From: an uncultured Clostridia bacterium | GTDB lineage: Bacteria > Bacillota > Clostridia > Christensenellales > CAG-314 | Direction of reading: 5' to 3' | NCBI GenBank assembly: GCA_934294965.1 | Contig: CAKRAM010000101.1 | Coordinates: 1 to 24,956, forward strand | DNA length: 24,956 nucleotides | Shown here: in pieces, positions 8,482-16,038 of the stretch | Layout: every line of letters begins with the position of its first letter | Numbering within the stretch: the first letter of the stretch is position 1 | The notes under the pieces: generated by a model | What the model was told of the DNA's origin: nothing | Database searches by the model: none | What the model saw: only the letters and a program-made list of their open reading frames with translations | Program-made: the position numbers and the translations under genes

Positions 8482-8510
8482 TTGACTTTGTTTTTGAGTT
8501 CTACTATAAT
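8482..8510 (+). promoter_or_regulatory. Sigma-A-type promoter for the FGGY kinase-dtd-sdaA unit
   Basis: TTGACT (8482-8487), 17-bp spacer, TATAAT (8505-8510). Transcription should begin near 8517, giving a leader of about 110 nt before the kinase ATG at 8627. Confidence 0.85.
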
Positions 8511-8626
8511 ATTACGGAATAGAGAATAACGTCACGGCGCGCATTGTCTGCGTTTGAAAATCGTTGAGGTTTTGCGTGCGTCGCAGGCGCATGGAAGGTT
8601 GCTTTTGCAAACGTTTGGAGGAATAA

Positions 8627-10156
8627 ATGAGTAATAATGTGTTGGTAATCGACGTCGGCACGCAAAGTTTGCGCGCAATCGTGTTTAACGACAAAGGTGA
8701 AATTCTTGCCAAGGAAAAAATCAAATATCCGCCGTATATCTCGGAAAAAAGCGGCTACGTTGAGCAAGATGCCGACATGTATTGGGACGTTTTGTGCCAA
8801 GCCACGCAAAATTTGGCACAAAATCACGCCGAATTGCTCTCGTCGGTTATAGGCGTAACGTTGGATACCTTCCGCGATACGTCGGTGCTTTTGGGTAAGG
8901 ATAACAGACCGGTACGTCGCACGATAATTTGGTGCGACCAGCGTGAAGCGGACACAGGCAAAAAATTGCCTGCGTTTCAACGCTTTGCGTTCGGTTTGGC
9001 AGGCGTAATGCGCTCTATTGACGCCGTTCGCCGCAAAGTTAAACCCAGTTGGGTAAAACAAAACGAACCGGAGGTTTGGGCAAAGGTTACGCACGTGGTG
9101 CAAATATCCGCATACCTAAACTATAAACTTACAGGAAGCCTGTGCGATTCCGTTGCATCCACGATAGGGCACATTCCGTTTGACTACAAGAACAAAAAGT
9201 GGCTTACGGAAAAGGGACTCACTTTCCCCGTGTACGATTTACCTCTCAGCATGATGATTCCCGTCGTAGATCCAGGCGAAGTGCTTGGAAAAGTGTCCGC
9301 CGAGGCACACAAGCAAAGCGGCATTCCGGAAGGGCTTGCGGTTTACGCAAGCGGATCGGACAAAGGCTGCGAAACCTTGGGCGTCGGTTGTTTGAACAAA
9401 AACGTGGCAAGCGTCTCGTTCGGAACGAGTTGTTCGGTGCAGTTTTCCACAAAAGACTATTTTGAACCCGAGCCGTTTATGCCGGCATATCCCGCCGTTT
9501 TGCCGCAATACTACAATCCCGAAGTGCAAATTTTCCGCGGATATTGGATGATTAGTTGGTTTAAGGAGCAGTTTGCCAAGGATTTGGTGGAAAAGGCGGA
9601 AAAGGAAGGCAAAATTGCCGAGGACTACCTAAACGAGGAAATCAAAAACATCCCTGCAGGTTGCGAAGGACTGGTGTTGCAGCCGTTTTGGCAGGCAGGA
9701 TTGACCAATCCCGAAGCCAAGGGCGCAATAGTCGGCTTTTCGGATTTTCACACGCGCACACATTTGTACCGCGCAATTATCGAGGGGTTGGATTTTGCCT
9801 TGCGCGAAGGCTTGGAGCGCATGGAAAAGCGCGGTAAGCAAAAAATAGAGTATATTTCCGTTTCCGGAGGGGGTAGCCAAAGCGACGTGGTGTGCCAAAT
9901 TGCCGCCAATGTGTTCAATCGTCCCGTGCGTAGAGTTCAAACCTACGAAACAAGCGGTTTGGGTGCTGCAATTGCAACGTTCACGGCGTGCGGCGTGTTT
10001 GACGACGTGCAAACGGCTGTAAAACAAATGGTGCATTTTACCGACGAGTTTTTGCCGCAACCCGAAGAAGTTGCCGTCTACGATGACTTGTACAAAAACG
10101 TTTACCTAAAAATGTACCGCAACTTGGAAAAAATATATCGTCACATTTACAAATGA
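8627..10156 (+). CDS. FGGY-family carbohydrate kinase, substrate unknown
   Basis: Cytosolic kinase that phosphorylates a sugar or polyol with ATP. The 509 residues match the family length. The N-terminal phosphate-binding strand is VLVIDVGTQSLRAIVF (residues 5-20). The second domain carries GSDKGCETLG with Asp245 in the position of the catalytic base, VSFGTSCSVQF for phosphate contact, and ISVSGGGSQSDVVCQIAANV, the usual FGGY adenine-side motif. TGGAGG (8616-8621) lies 5 bp before ATG. First gene after a strong promoter; dtd follows after 47 bp and probably shares the transcript. Overall closest in style to the xylulokinase-like group (COG1070), but no sugar isomerase or transporter adjoins it, so I do not name the sugar. 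Confidence 0.93.
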   Translation: MSNNVLVIDVGTQSLRAIVFNDKGEILAKEKIKYPPYISEKSGYVEQDADMYWDVLCQATQNLAQNHAELLSSVIGVTLDTFRDTSVLLGKDNRPVRRTIIWCDQREADTGKKLPAFQRFAFGLAGVMRSIDAVRRKVKPSWVKQNEPEVWAKVTHVVQISAYLNYKLTGSLCDSVASTIGHIPFDYKNKKWLTEKGLTFPVYDLPLSMMIPVVDPGEVLGKVSAEAHKQSGIPEGLAVYASGSDKGCETLGVGCLNKNVASVSFGTSCSVQFSTKDYFEPEPFMPAYPAVLPQYYNPEVQIFRGYWMISWFKEQFAKDLVEKAEKEGKIAEDYLNEEIKNIPAGCEGLVLQPFWQAGLTNPEAKGAIVGFSDFHTRTHLYRAIIEGLDFALREGLERMEKRGKQKIEYISVSGGGSQSDVVCQIAANVFNRPVRRVQTYETSGLGAAIATFTACGVFDDVQTAVKQMVHFTDEFLPQPEEVAVYDDLYKNVYLKMYRNLEKIYRHIYK

Positions 10157-10203
10157 GCATAGGTACATACGTTTGCCGTGCGTAAATAAGTTAGGGGTTG
10201 GCA

Positions 10204-10647
10204 ATGAAAGCAGTCGTTCAACGTGTAAAAAGCGCAAGTTTGTCCGTAGACGGGCAATTGGTTTCTCAAATAGGCAAAGGCTTGGCAGTGTATTTTTGCG
10301 TCGAAAAGGGCGATCCTGGCGATTCTGTCAATGCGTTTGCCGCAAAACTGTGCAAGTTGCGTATTTTTGCCGACCAAAACGGCAAAATGAATTTGTCCGT
10401 TGCCGACGTCGGTGGCGAAGTGTTGTTAATTTCTCAATTTACTTTGGCGGCAGATTTATCCTGCGGCAATCGCCCTAGTTTTTTCGGAGCGGAAAATCCC
10501 GATCGAGCTAACGAACTGTATTTTGCCGCGGCAAAAGCAATCCAAAACCACGGCGTAACGACAAAGCAGGGCATTTTCGGCGCGGATATGACCATAGAAC
10601 AGGTCAACGACGGTCCCGTTACCGTTATTTGGGAGAATAAAAAATGA
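10204..10647 (+). CDS. dtd: D-aminoacyl-tRNA deacylase
   Basis: Hydrolyses D-amino acids (and glycine) wrongly attached to tRNA, a cytosolic proofreading enzyme. The 147 residues are the normal length. Key motifs are at the family positions: SQFTL with Ser77 and Thr80, GNRPSF, and NDGPVT with Gly137-Pro138, the Gly-cisPro pair that gives chiral rejection. The start is ATG at 10204 rather than the TTG six bases upstream, because AGGGG (10193-10197) is correctly spaced from the ATG and the MKAVVQRV start is typical. The stop codon overlaps the sdaA start (ATGA at 10644-10647), suggesting translational coupling. Confidence 0.96.
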   Translation: MKAVVQRVKSASLSVDGQLVSQIGKGLAVYFCVEKGDPGDSVNAFAAKLCKLRIFADQNGKMNLSVADVGGEVLLISQFTLAADLSCGNRPSFFGAENPDRANELYFAAAKAIQNHGVTTKQGIFGADMTIEQVNDGPVTVIWENKK

Positions 10648-11840
10648 AAAGCATACGGGAAATTTACAAAGTCGGCATTGGTCCCAGTTCTTCTCACACA
10701 ATGGGACCGGCAAAAGCGGCGCAATTGTTTTTGTCAAGTTACGACGGCGCGGATAGGTACGTAGTTACGCTGTTCGGCTCGCTTGCGCTAACCGGCAAAG
10801 GTCACGGCACGGACAGGGCGCTTAAAACGGTGTTCGGCAGCCGCAACCTCACCGTTGTTTTTGACGAAAAATCCCTTTGCATACACCCCAATACGATGCA
10901 ATTTGTCGCATTGGACGGTAGCAACAACGTCATCGGGCAGATGCAAATATTTTCCATCGGCGGCGGTGACATTTTGGTTGCCGGCGACACGATAAATTTT
11001 GGCGAAGACGTTTATCCTCACAACACGTTTCAGCAAATAAAGGCATACTGCATACAAAACGGTTTGCGTTTGTGGCAATATGCTTTGCGTTTTGAAAATT
11101 CGGATATTACCGATTATTTGTCCGACGTTTGGAACGTTATGAACAGGGCAATCGAAGAAGGACTTAACGCCGAAGGTATTCTCCCGGGCGGGCTTAACGT
11201 CGTTCGCAGGGCAAAAGCGTTGTATAGCGACGTGTATAAAAAGGAAACCGAGCAAACGCACGACGACAGGATAGTTTCGGCATATGCGTTTGCCGTAGGC
11301 GAGCAAAACGCGTCGGGCGGCACGATTGTAACCGCGCCCACTTGCGGCTCGTCTGGCGTAATCCCTGCAGTGCTTCGCTTCGAGGCGGAAGCAAACGGAT
11401 TTAGCCGCGAGCAAATTATTCGCGCCCTTCTCACTGCCGGAATAATAGGCAATTTGGTAAAAACCGATGCTTCGATTTCCGGTGCGGAGTGTGGTTGTCA
11501 GGCGGAAATCGGCACGGCGTGCGCAATGGCTGCGGCTGCGCTTGCCGAACTTAACGAAATGTCGTTGGACGAAATCGAGTACAGTGCCGAAGTGGCGTTG
11601 GAACATCACTTGGGGCTTACGTGCGATCCTGTAAACGGTTTGGTGCAAATTCCGTGTATCGAGCGTAACGCCGTCGGCGCAATGCGTGCCATCAATGCGG
11701 TAAGCCTTGCAACGTTTTTGGCGGACAGTCGCAAAGTATCGTTGGATACGGTGATTGCGGCAATGTACCAAACGGGCAAAGATATTTCTGCCGATTACAG
11801 GGAAACAGCCGTCGGCGGTTTGGCAAAAGTCGTAAAATAA
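10644..11840 (+). CDS. sdaA: L-serine ammonia-lyase, iron-sulfur dependent, single chain
   Basis: Converts L-serine to pyruvate and ammonia with a [4Fe-4S] cluster. Beta-part motif IGPSSSHTMGP is at the N-terminus; the alpha part has EGILPGGLNVVRR, APTCGSSGVIPAVLRF (Cys234), GAECGCQAEIG (Cys283, Cys285) and LTCDPVNGLVQIPCIERN (Cys327, Cys338). The spacing Cys285-Cys327-Cys338 (42 and 11 residues) equals that of the cluster ligands I recall for the Legionella enzyme. At 398 residues it is shorter than E. coli SdaA (about 454) but like compact single-chain forms in other anaerobes. The C-terminus (LAKVVK) lacks the tail cysteine described for the Legionella enzyme. Overlaps dtd by 4 bp. No clear terminator; a short CGATTT-gct-AAATCG hairpin (11895-11909) lies downstream. 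Confidence 0.95.
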   Translation: MKSIREIYKVGIGPSSSHTMGPAKAAQLFLSSYDGADRYVVTLFGSLALTGKGHGTDRALKTVFGSRNLTVVFDEKSLCIHPNTMQFVALDGSNNVIGQMQIFSIGGGDILVAGDTINFGEDVYPHNTFQQIKAYCIQNGLRLWQYALRFENSDITDYLSDVWNVMNRAIEEGLNAEGILPGGLNVVRRAKALYSDVYKKETEQTHDDRIVSAYAFAVGEQNASGGTIVTAPTCGSSGVIPAVLRFEAEANGFSREQIIRALLTAGIIGNLVKTDASISGAECGCQAEIGTACAMAAAALAELNEMSLDEIEYSAEVALEHHLGLTCDPVNGLVQIPCIERNAVGAMRAINAVSLATFLADSRKVSLDTVIAAMYQTGKDISADYRETAVGGLAKVVK

Positions 11841-11983
11841 ATGGCGTAATAGTGGCAAATTTGTCACAACAATAACGGAAAAAACTTTGCGGCGCGATTT
11901 GCTAAATCGTTCTTTATGCAAAATGCGCCTTAATAAATATAAATATAAATACAAGTCAACTTTTAAATTACGAAGGTAGAACT

Positions 11984-12640
11984 ATGAAAAAACTTATCAC
12001 GTTTGATTTGGACGGAACTTTACTTAACACCATAGGGGATTTGGCAGCAAGCGTAAATTACGCCATGACAGAACTCGGTCTTCCCACGTTTTCCGTTGCC
12101 GAAGTGCAAAACATGGTTGGCAACGGCGTTCGTGTTTTGTGCAGTCGTGCGGTGGGCAGTCAACATGCCGATTTGGTGGATAAGGCGATTGAACTTCAAC
12201 GCTACTACTACAACTTGCATTGCAACGACCAAACCTGCCTGTATCCGGGCATAGAAAAAATGTTGTCCGACTTGGAAAAAAGCGGCTTTATCGTTGCGGT
12301 GTACAGCAACAAGGACCAAAATTTTGCGCGCAAGTTGTGCAAAACCTATTTCGGAGACGCCGTTCACGTTGTTTTCGGAACTACTGCCGACGGCATAACC
12401 AAACCTAACGCGCACAAACTTATCGACTACATGAACAAGCTCGGCATCGATGCCGCACATTCGCTTTATAGCGGCGACAGCGAGGTGGACATTCAAACCG
12501 CGCAAAACGCCAACGTCAAGTGTATATCGGTAACTTGGGGCTTCAAAACCAAACAGTTTTTGCTGGAACACGGCGCGGAGTATTTGGCGGATACGGCAAA
12601 TCAAGTGGTGGAATTGGCAAACAAACTTATTGCCGACTGA
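11984..12640 (+). CDS. HAD-family phosphatase, phosphoglycolate phosphatase-like
   Basis: Cytosolic Mg2+-dependent phosphatase of 218 residues. Motif I FDLDGTLLNT gives nucleophile Asp8 and Asp10; motif II is VYSNKDQ; the motif III region has TKPNAHKL; motif IV is YSGDSEVDIQTAQNA. A helical cap domain (about residues 15-85, with GNGVRVLC) places it in subfamily IA near Gph. The ending GFKTKQFLLEHGAEYLADTA is typical of that group. The true substrate may be another small phosphate ester. GAAGG lies about 9 bp before ATG. 143 bp separate it from sdaA, with an AT-rich stretch (11931-11955), so it may have its own promoter, though I cannot place one. Convergent with the next gene. Confidence 0.88.
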   Translation: MKKLITFDLDGTLLNTIGDLAASVNYAMTELGLPTFSVAEVQNMVGNGVRVLCSRAVGSQHADLVDKAIELQRYYYNLHCNDQTCLYPGIEKMLSDLEKSGFIVAVYSNKDQNFARKLCKTYFGDAVHVVFGTTADGITKPNAHKLIDYMNKLGIDAAHSLYSGDSEVDIQTAQNANVKCISVTWGFKTKQFLLEHGAEYLADTANQVVELANKLIAD

Positions 12641-12683
12641 CGATATATTCGCACCGAAAACAGCATATTCGTATGCGTGCAAT

Positions 12684-12696
12684 CGAACAATGTTCG
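12684..12696. terminator. Weak hairpin between convergent genes
   Basis: CGAAC-aat-GTTCG (12684-12696), followed on the plus strand by GGTTGGTTTTTA. It is the only candidate terminator between the HAD gene and the minus-strand membrane protein gene; the stem is short and the T tract is displaced. Confidence 0.3.
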
Positions 12697-12729
12697 GGTT
12701 GGTTTTTATCGGCATACGGCGTGTGCAGG

Positions 12730-13353
12730 CTATTCCCTGTTTTGATTGACTTGTGGCTTTCTGCACAAATGCAAAATCAGCGTCGTAACTGCGGATAGCG
12801 ACACCAGAGAAGCAGCGTAAATCACGCATTTGATGGTGGAAAGACGGCGCGCCTCAAAAAAGAAGTACGGTCCCGTTATCGCACCGACGGCGTTTAATAG
12901 GTACATTGCCGTGCCGTACAGCATGGTGGTACAAATCGACGCATATATGGGCCCTCTGCGTTCAACTCTCGGCACGAAGGCAATCAAAACGGCAATCATA
13001 CTCACGGGGCATAAGAAGTGGCAAAAAAAGCCCGTCCCGCTAAAAAACAATTGCTTGTAGCCTCCCGGCATAAATGCTCCGCCGATAAGGCACACGGTAA
13101 GCGTAAACGTCGTCAGGCAAGTCGTCCAAAACAGTAGGTCGTTTTCAAAGTTGCCGATTTTGTTTTGAAACGCGCGCACGGAAACAAACACACAGCAAAA
13201 CAACGCGCAAATGTTGCTAAGCACGGTGTAGTAAACCAAATTGCTTGCGGAAAATTCCGTCGGATACACGGCAATGCAAACCAGTTCCGTAACGGCAACA
13301 AACAGCGTAAGGATGCCCAACGCAAAATTTTTGTTAAAAAATGTTTTTCGCAT
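12730..13353 (-). CDS. Small polytopic membrane protein, possibly Pr6Pr/FAR-17a-like
   Basis: 207 residues with about six hydrophobic segments. 'VYYTVLSNICALF' near residue 40, 'LTVCLIGG' near 85, and 'FFCHFLCPVSMIAVLIAF' near 115 (a His followed by Pro in a helix) resemble the Pr6Pr / FAR-17a-AIG1-like membrane family, in which conserved Thr/His residues may form a hydrolase-like site. That match is by eye and modest. No ribosome binding site is visible before the ATG, and a promoter-like sequence overlaps the start codon (see findings), so the true start may be downstream, for example TTG at codon 12. Transcribed divergently from the two-component genes. Function unknown. Confidence 0.7.
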   Translation of the reverse strand: MRKTFFNKNFALGILTLFVAVTELVCIAVYPTEFSASNLVYYTVLSNICALFCCVFVSVRAFQNKIGNFENDLLFWTTCLTTFTLTVCLIGGAFMPGGYKQLFFSGTGFFCHFLCPVSMIAVLIAFVPRVERRGPIYASICTTMLYGTAMYLLNAVGAITGPYFFFEARRLSTIKCVIYAASLVSLSAVTTLILHLCRKPQVNQNRE

Positions 13354-13441
13354 TGTATCATTGTTGCCGTAAAGTGTAAAATCGATACGGTTCAGTTTCT
13401 TTTAAGTGTAAAATATTATATATGTTATGACACATGTGCTT

Positions 13442-13497
13442 GCGGCAAAACGTGCTATTGTTCGTTTGTTGTTTTGCCGCGCCGAACACGCGTTCGG
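13442..13497. promoter_or_regulatory. Two consecutive hairpins upstream of the response regulator
   Basis: GCGGCAAAAC (13442-13451) and GTTTTGCCGC (13471-13480) form a perfect 10-bp inverted repeat with a 19-base loop. A second hairpin, CCGAAC-acgc-GTTCGG (13482-13497), follows directly. Both lie in the 202-bp divergent spacer, 59 bp upstream of the response regulator ATG. They may be leader structure or an operator. Confidence 0.55.
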
Positions 13498-13555
13498 ACG
13501 AGCGGAATCGCATAAAAGCGGTTATGATTTTAACTATAACGATGAGAGGTGCAAA

Positions 13556-14230
13556 ATGAAAGTATTGGTAGTGGACGACGAAGTTTCCCTTGCCGACGCT
13601 TTGGGAGAATTGTTCAGGCGTAACAAAATTATTGCCGACGTGGTTTACGACGGCGAAGACGGCTACTACTACGCGCAAAAAGGCGACTACGACGTGATTG
13701 TTTTGGACGTGATGATGCCGCATATGGACGGATTCGAGGTTGTAAGCCGACTTCGCAAAAACAAGTGCATGGTGCCGGTGCTTATGCTCACGGCAAAGGA
13801 CGAAGTGTCAAGCAGGGTAAAGGGCTTGGACTGCGGAGCGGACGACTACCTGACAAAGCCGTTTGCCTCGGAGGAATTGCTTGCGCGCGTTCGCGCTCTT
13901 TCCAGAAGGCAGTCCGAACTTGTTTTCGACAGCATATCCTACGGCGATTTGACCTTGTCAACGGCAAACTACACGCTTTCCTGCGGTCAAAAAACGGTTT
14001 CGCTGGGGGCAAAAGAGTACGAAATTATGAAAATGCTGCTATCAAACCACACGCAGGTTATCGGCAAAGAAGCCATCATCTCCAAAGTTTGGGGATTAGA
14101 TTCGGATATTACGGAAAACAACGTGGAGGCATATATGTCCTTTTTGCGCAAAAAGATGTATTTTATCGGCAGCAAGATGACGATAATGACCAAGCGTTTG
14201 CTGGGCTACTATTTGGAGACTGAAAAGTGA
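13556..14230 (+). CDS. OmpR/PhoB-family response regulator
   Basis: DNA-binding transcription factor of 224 residues, activated by phosphorylation. Receiver domain (1 to about 115): acidic pair in VDDE, phospho-acceptor Asp51 in VLDVMMPHMDG, Thr in MLTAKDE, Lys in DYLTKPF. C-terminal winged helix (about 125-224): LGAKEYEIMKMLLSNH, then VIGKEAIISKVWG and a beta-hairpin near TKRLLGYYLE. The start is ATG at 13556, with GAGAGG a few bases upstream; the open frame extends upstream to 13427, but the added residues are not receiver-like and lie over the hairpins. The stop overlaps the kinase start by 4 bp (GTGA), so the pair is coupled. Target genes unknown. Confidence 0.95.
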   Translation: MKVLVVDDEVSLADALGELFRRNKIIADVVYDGEDGYYYAQKGDYDVIVLDVMMPHMDGFEVVSRLRKNKCMVPVLMLTAKDEVSSRVKGLDCGADDYLTKPFASEELLARVRALSRRQSELVFDSISYGDLTLSTANYTLSCGQKTVSLGAKEYEIMKMLLSNHTQVIGKEAIISKVWGLDSDITENNVEAYMSFLRKKMYFIGSKMTIMTKRLLGYYLETEK

Positions 14231-15444
14231 TATCTTCTTTGCGCAAAAAAATTGTTGCGATAAACGTACTGTCGCTGGGGTTGGTTTTTATCATAGCCAT
14301 AATTTTGATATTTATGGTAGGCTATTCCCGCATTGACGAGCAACGTGAGGACAGACTCAAAATGGCGCTTGTATACGCAGGATCTGCCGAGGACTATTCT
14401 CAAATCGATATGTACGACGATATCGCCCTTGTGCATTACAACGTAAAAAGCGGCGAAATTTCCTCCTTTGTGGGCAAAAGTTTTACGTTTGATAGTATAA
14501 AAATAGAAAGCAACACAAAAAGAATTGCTGCAAGAGGAAAAACATCCGGTGTGGAGTTCACTCAATACGGCGCGATAAAGTATCTGGCGCGCACGGACGG
14601 AGATACGTTCGTCCTTGCCCTAAACGACCTTTCGGCTTCGCAAAACACAATGGTCCCGTACATGGTGTGGGCAATTGCCGTGTTGCTGTTTGGTTTGCTT
14701 GCGTACATGCTCATCAGTCAACTTTTGGCAAACATGGCACTTAAACCGGTGGAAGAGAGTTGGAATAAGCAAAAGCAGTTTGTTGCCGACGCTTCGCACG
14801 AACTTAAAACGCCGCTCTCGGTTATTATGGCTAACAACGAAATAATCGCTTCGCACGCATCTGACACGGTGGAAAGCCAAATGAAGTGGATAAACAACAC
14901 TCGTGCGGAATCCAAGCGTATGGCGGAATTAGTGCAAAACTTGCTGTTTTTGGCAAAAAGCGACGACGGATTGCAAGTCCCCATGAAGGAAACAAATTTT
15001 TCCGACTGTGTTGGCATAACCGCATTGACTTACGATGCCGTTTTTTACGAAAATCAAAAAAGTTTCACTTACGAAATTGCCAGTGATGTTGTGGTTTGGG
15101 GCAACGAAGGTCAACTTAAACAACTTGTTGGCATTTTGTTGGATAACGCCAATAAGTATTCCACCGGGGTGGGGGGCGTACGTTTAAATTTGGACGCAAA
15201 CTCCAAACACGCCGTTTTAATCGTTTCCAACCAAGGCTCGGAACTTACGCAGGAACAACTGTCGCACATTTTTGATCGTTTTTACACCGTGGACCAATCT
15301 CGTAACAAAAGTAACGGCGGCAACGGACTGGGACTTTCCATTGCCGAAATGATTTGCCAAACTCACGGCGGCAGCATAAAGGCTACGTACGAGGACGGTA
15401 GAGTGTATTTTACGGTAATGTTGCCGCTAAACAAAAAAAAGTAA
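14227..15444 (+). CDS. Membrane sensor histidine kinase, partner of the adjacent regulator
   Basis: 405 residues. Transmembrane helix 1 spans about 12-31 and helix 2 about 142-164, flanking an extracellular sensor domain of about 110 residues with no motif I recognise. Dimerisation/phospho-acceptor helix VADASHELKTPLSVIM has His191; the ATPase domain has the N box QLVGILLDNANKYS (Asn307) and G boxes NGGNGLGLSIAEM. No separate HAMP domain is obvious; the linker after helix 2 is short. The start is GTG at 14227, overlapping the regulator stop. Signal unknown. The gene ends about 210 bp before a candidate terminator hairpin. Confidence 0.95.
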   Translation: MISSLRKKIVAINVLSLGLVFIIAIILIFMVGYSRIDEQREDRLKMALVYAGSAEDYSQIDMYDDIALVHYNVKSGEISSFVGKSFTFDSIKIESNTKRIAARGKTSGVEFTQYGAIKYLARTDGDTFVLALNDLSASQNTMVPYMVWAIAVLLFGLLAYMLISQLLANMALKPVEESWNKQKQFVADASHELKTPLSVIMANNEIIASHASDTVESQMKWINNTRAESKRMAELVQNLLFLAKSDDGLQVPMKETNFSDCVGITALTYDAVFYENQKSFTYEIASDVVVWGNEGQLKQLVGILLDNANKYSTGVGGVRLNLDANSKHAVLIVSNQGSELTQEQLSHIFDRFYTVDQSRNKSNGGNGLGLSIAEMICQTHGGSIKATYEDGRVYFTVMLPLNKKK

Positions 15445-15714
15445 GGGTGTACGCGGAGCGGCGGCAAGGCAATTCGGCGGCTTTCGATCGGTTCGTAAAT
15501 GCCGAATACGTTTGCCACGTTGATACGCGCTGAAAACACGCCACGCTTGATTGTATCGGGCATGGCAAAACTTTTGGACTGATTTCATCGATGTTCGCTT
15601 CGACATATACGCTAGGGCGTTTTCGGTAACGTCGCTATATTGTTATGATTTTTCACAAAGCCGCAGGCAAAACGCTTGGCGGCTTTGTTTGTTCCGGTTC
15701 AATTATTCTTTGTT
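15445..15714. other. Spacer after the histidine kinase, with a hairpin
   Basis: No supported gene. A 9-bp perfect stem, CAAAGCCGC (15656-15664) with GCGGCTTTG (15679-15687), loop 14 bases, followed by TTT, is a weak candidate terminator for the two-component unit, though far from its stop codon. Confidence 0.45.
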
Positions 15715-15936
15715 GCAAATATCAAACCATGTTTGTTGCCAATCCGTTGTTTATTGCAAATCTCGAAGCGGGTTCAATGTAAATCCGATGTTTTGTACAA
15801 ATCTCAGGCTTTGCTTGTTATAATCTCGATGCCTTTTTGTTTGGTACAAATCACGGTTTGTGTTTATCGCAACTCTAAACGACTTCATCTTTGTTTTTGT
15901 GTCAAATTTGTGTCAAATCTGAAGTTTGTTATTTAC
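15715..15936 (+). repeat. Degenerate direct-repeat array upstream of the nuclease gene
   Basis: About eight to ten imperfect units beginning with CAAAT or AATC. CAAAT-initiated units start at 15716, 15757, 15798 and 15847 (intervals 41, 41, 49), and AATC-initiated units interleave at 15741, 15782 and 15822. Typical cores are CAAATCTCGAAGCGGGTT, CAAATCTCAGGCTTTGC and CAAATCACGGTTTGTG; further CAAAT copies follow near 15902 and 15913. Units are not identical and are not separated by unique spacers of fixed length, so this is not a CRISPR array. It ends next to the promoter of the nuclease gene. Confidence 0.6.
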
Positions 15937-15960
15937 ATATTTGCTTTGATATTGTATAAT
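15932..15960 (+). promoter_or_regulatory. Sigma-A-type promoter for the nuclease-lipoprotein operon
   Basis: TTTACA (15932-15937), 17-bp spacer, TATAAT (15955-15960). Predicted transcription start near 15967, giving a leader of about 70 nt. Confidence 0.85.
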
Positions 15961-16038
15961 ATAAATTGATCCGCGTCGAATTTTGACCGAAAACATTGTT
16001 TTGCAAACAAATTTACGCGATACTGATAGGAGAAAAAG

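Noticed and set aside
12020..12829. Antisense open frame (269 codons) opposite the HAD gene
   Set aside because: It covers a gene with clear catalytic motifs on the other strand and shows no domain or start signals.
13427..13555. N-terminal extension of the response regulator
   Set aside because: The added residues precede a complete receiver start (MKVLVVDDE), lie over two hairpins, and the inner ATG has a ribosome binding site.
15363..15563. Minus-strand open frame of 66 codons, MPDTIKRGVFSARINVANVF and onward
   Set aside because: Looks somewhat protein-like, but it overlaps the 3' end of the histidine kinase gene by about 80 bp, has no ribosome binding site, and has a stop a few codons upstream. 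Kept only as a weak possibility of an old gene remnant.
15715..15936. CRISPR array
   Set aside because: Repeats are short, diverged and variable in spacing, with no unique spacers of constant length and no cas genes.
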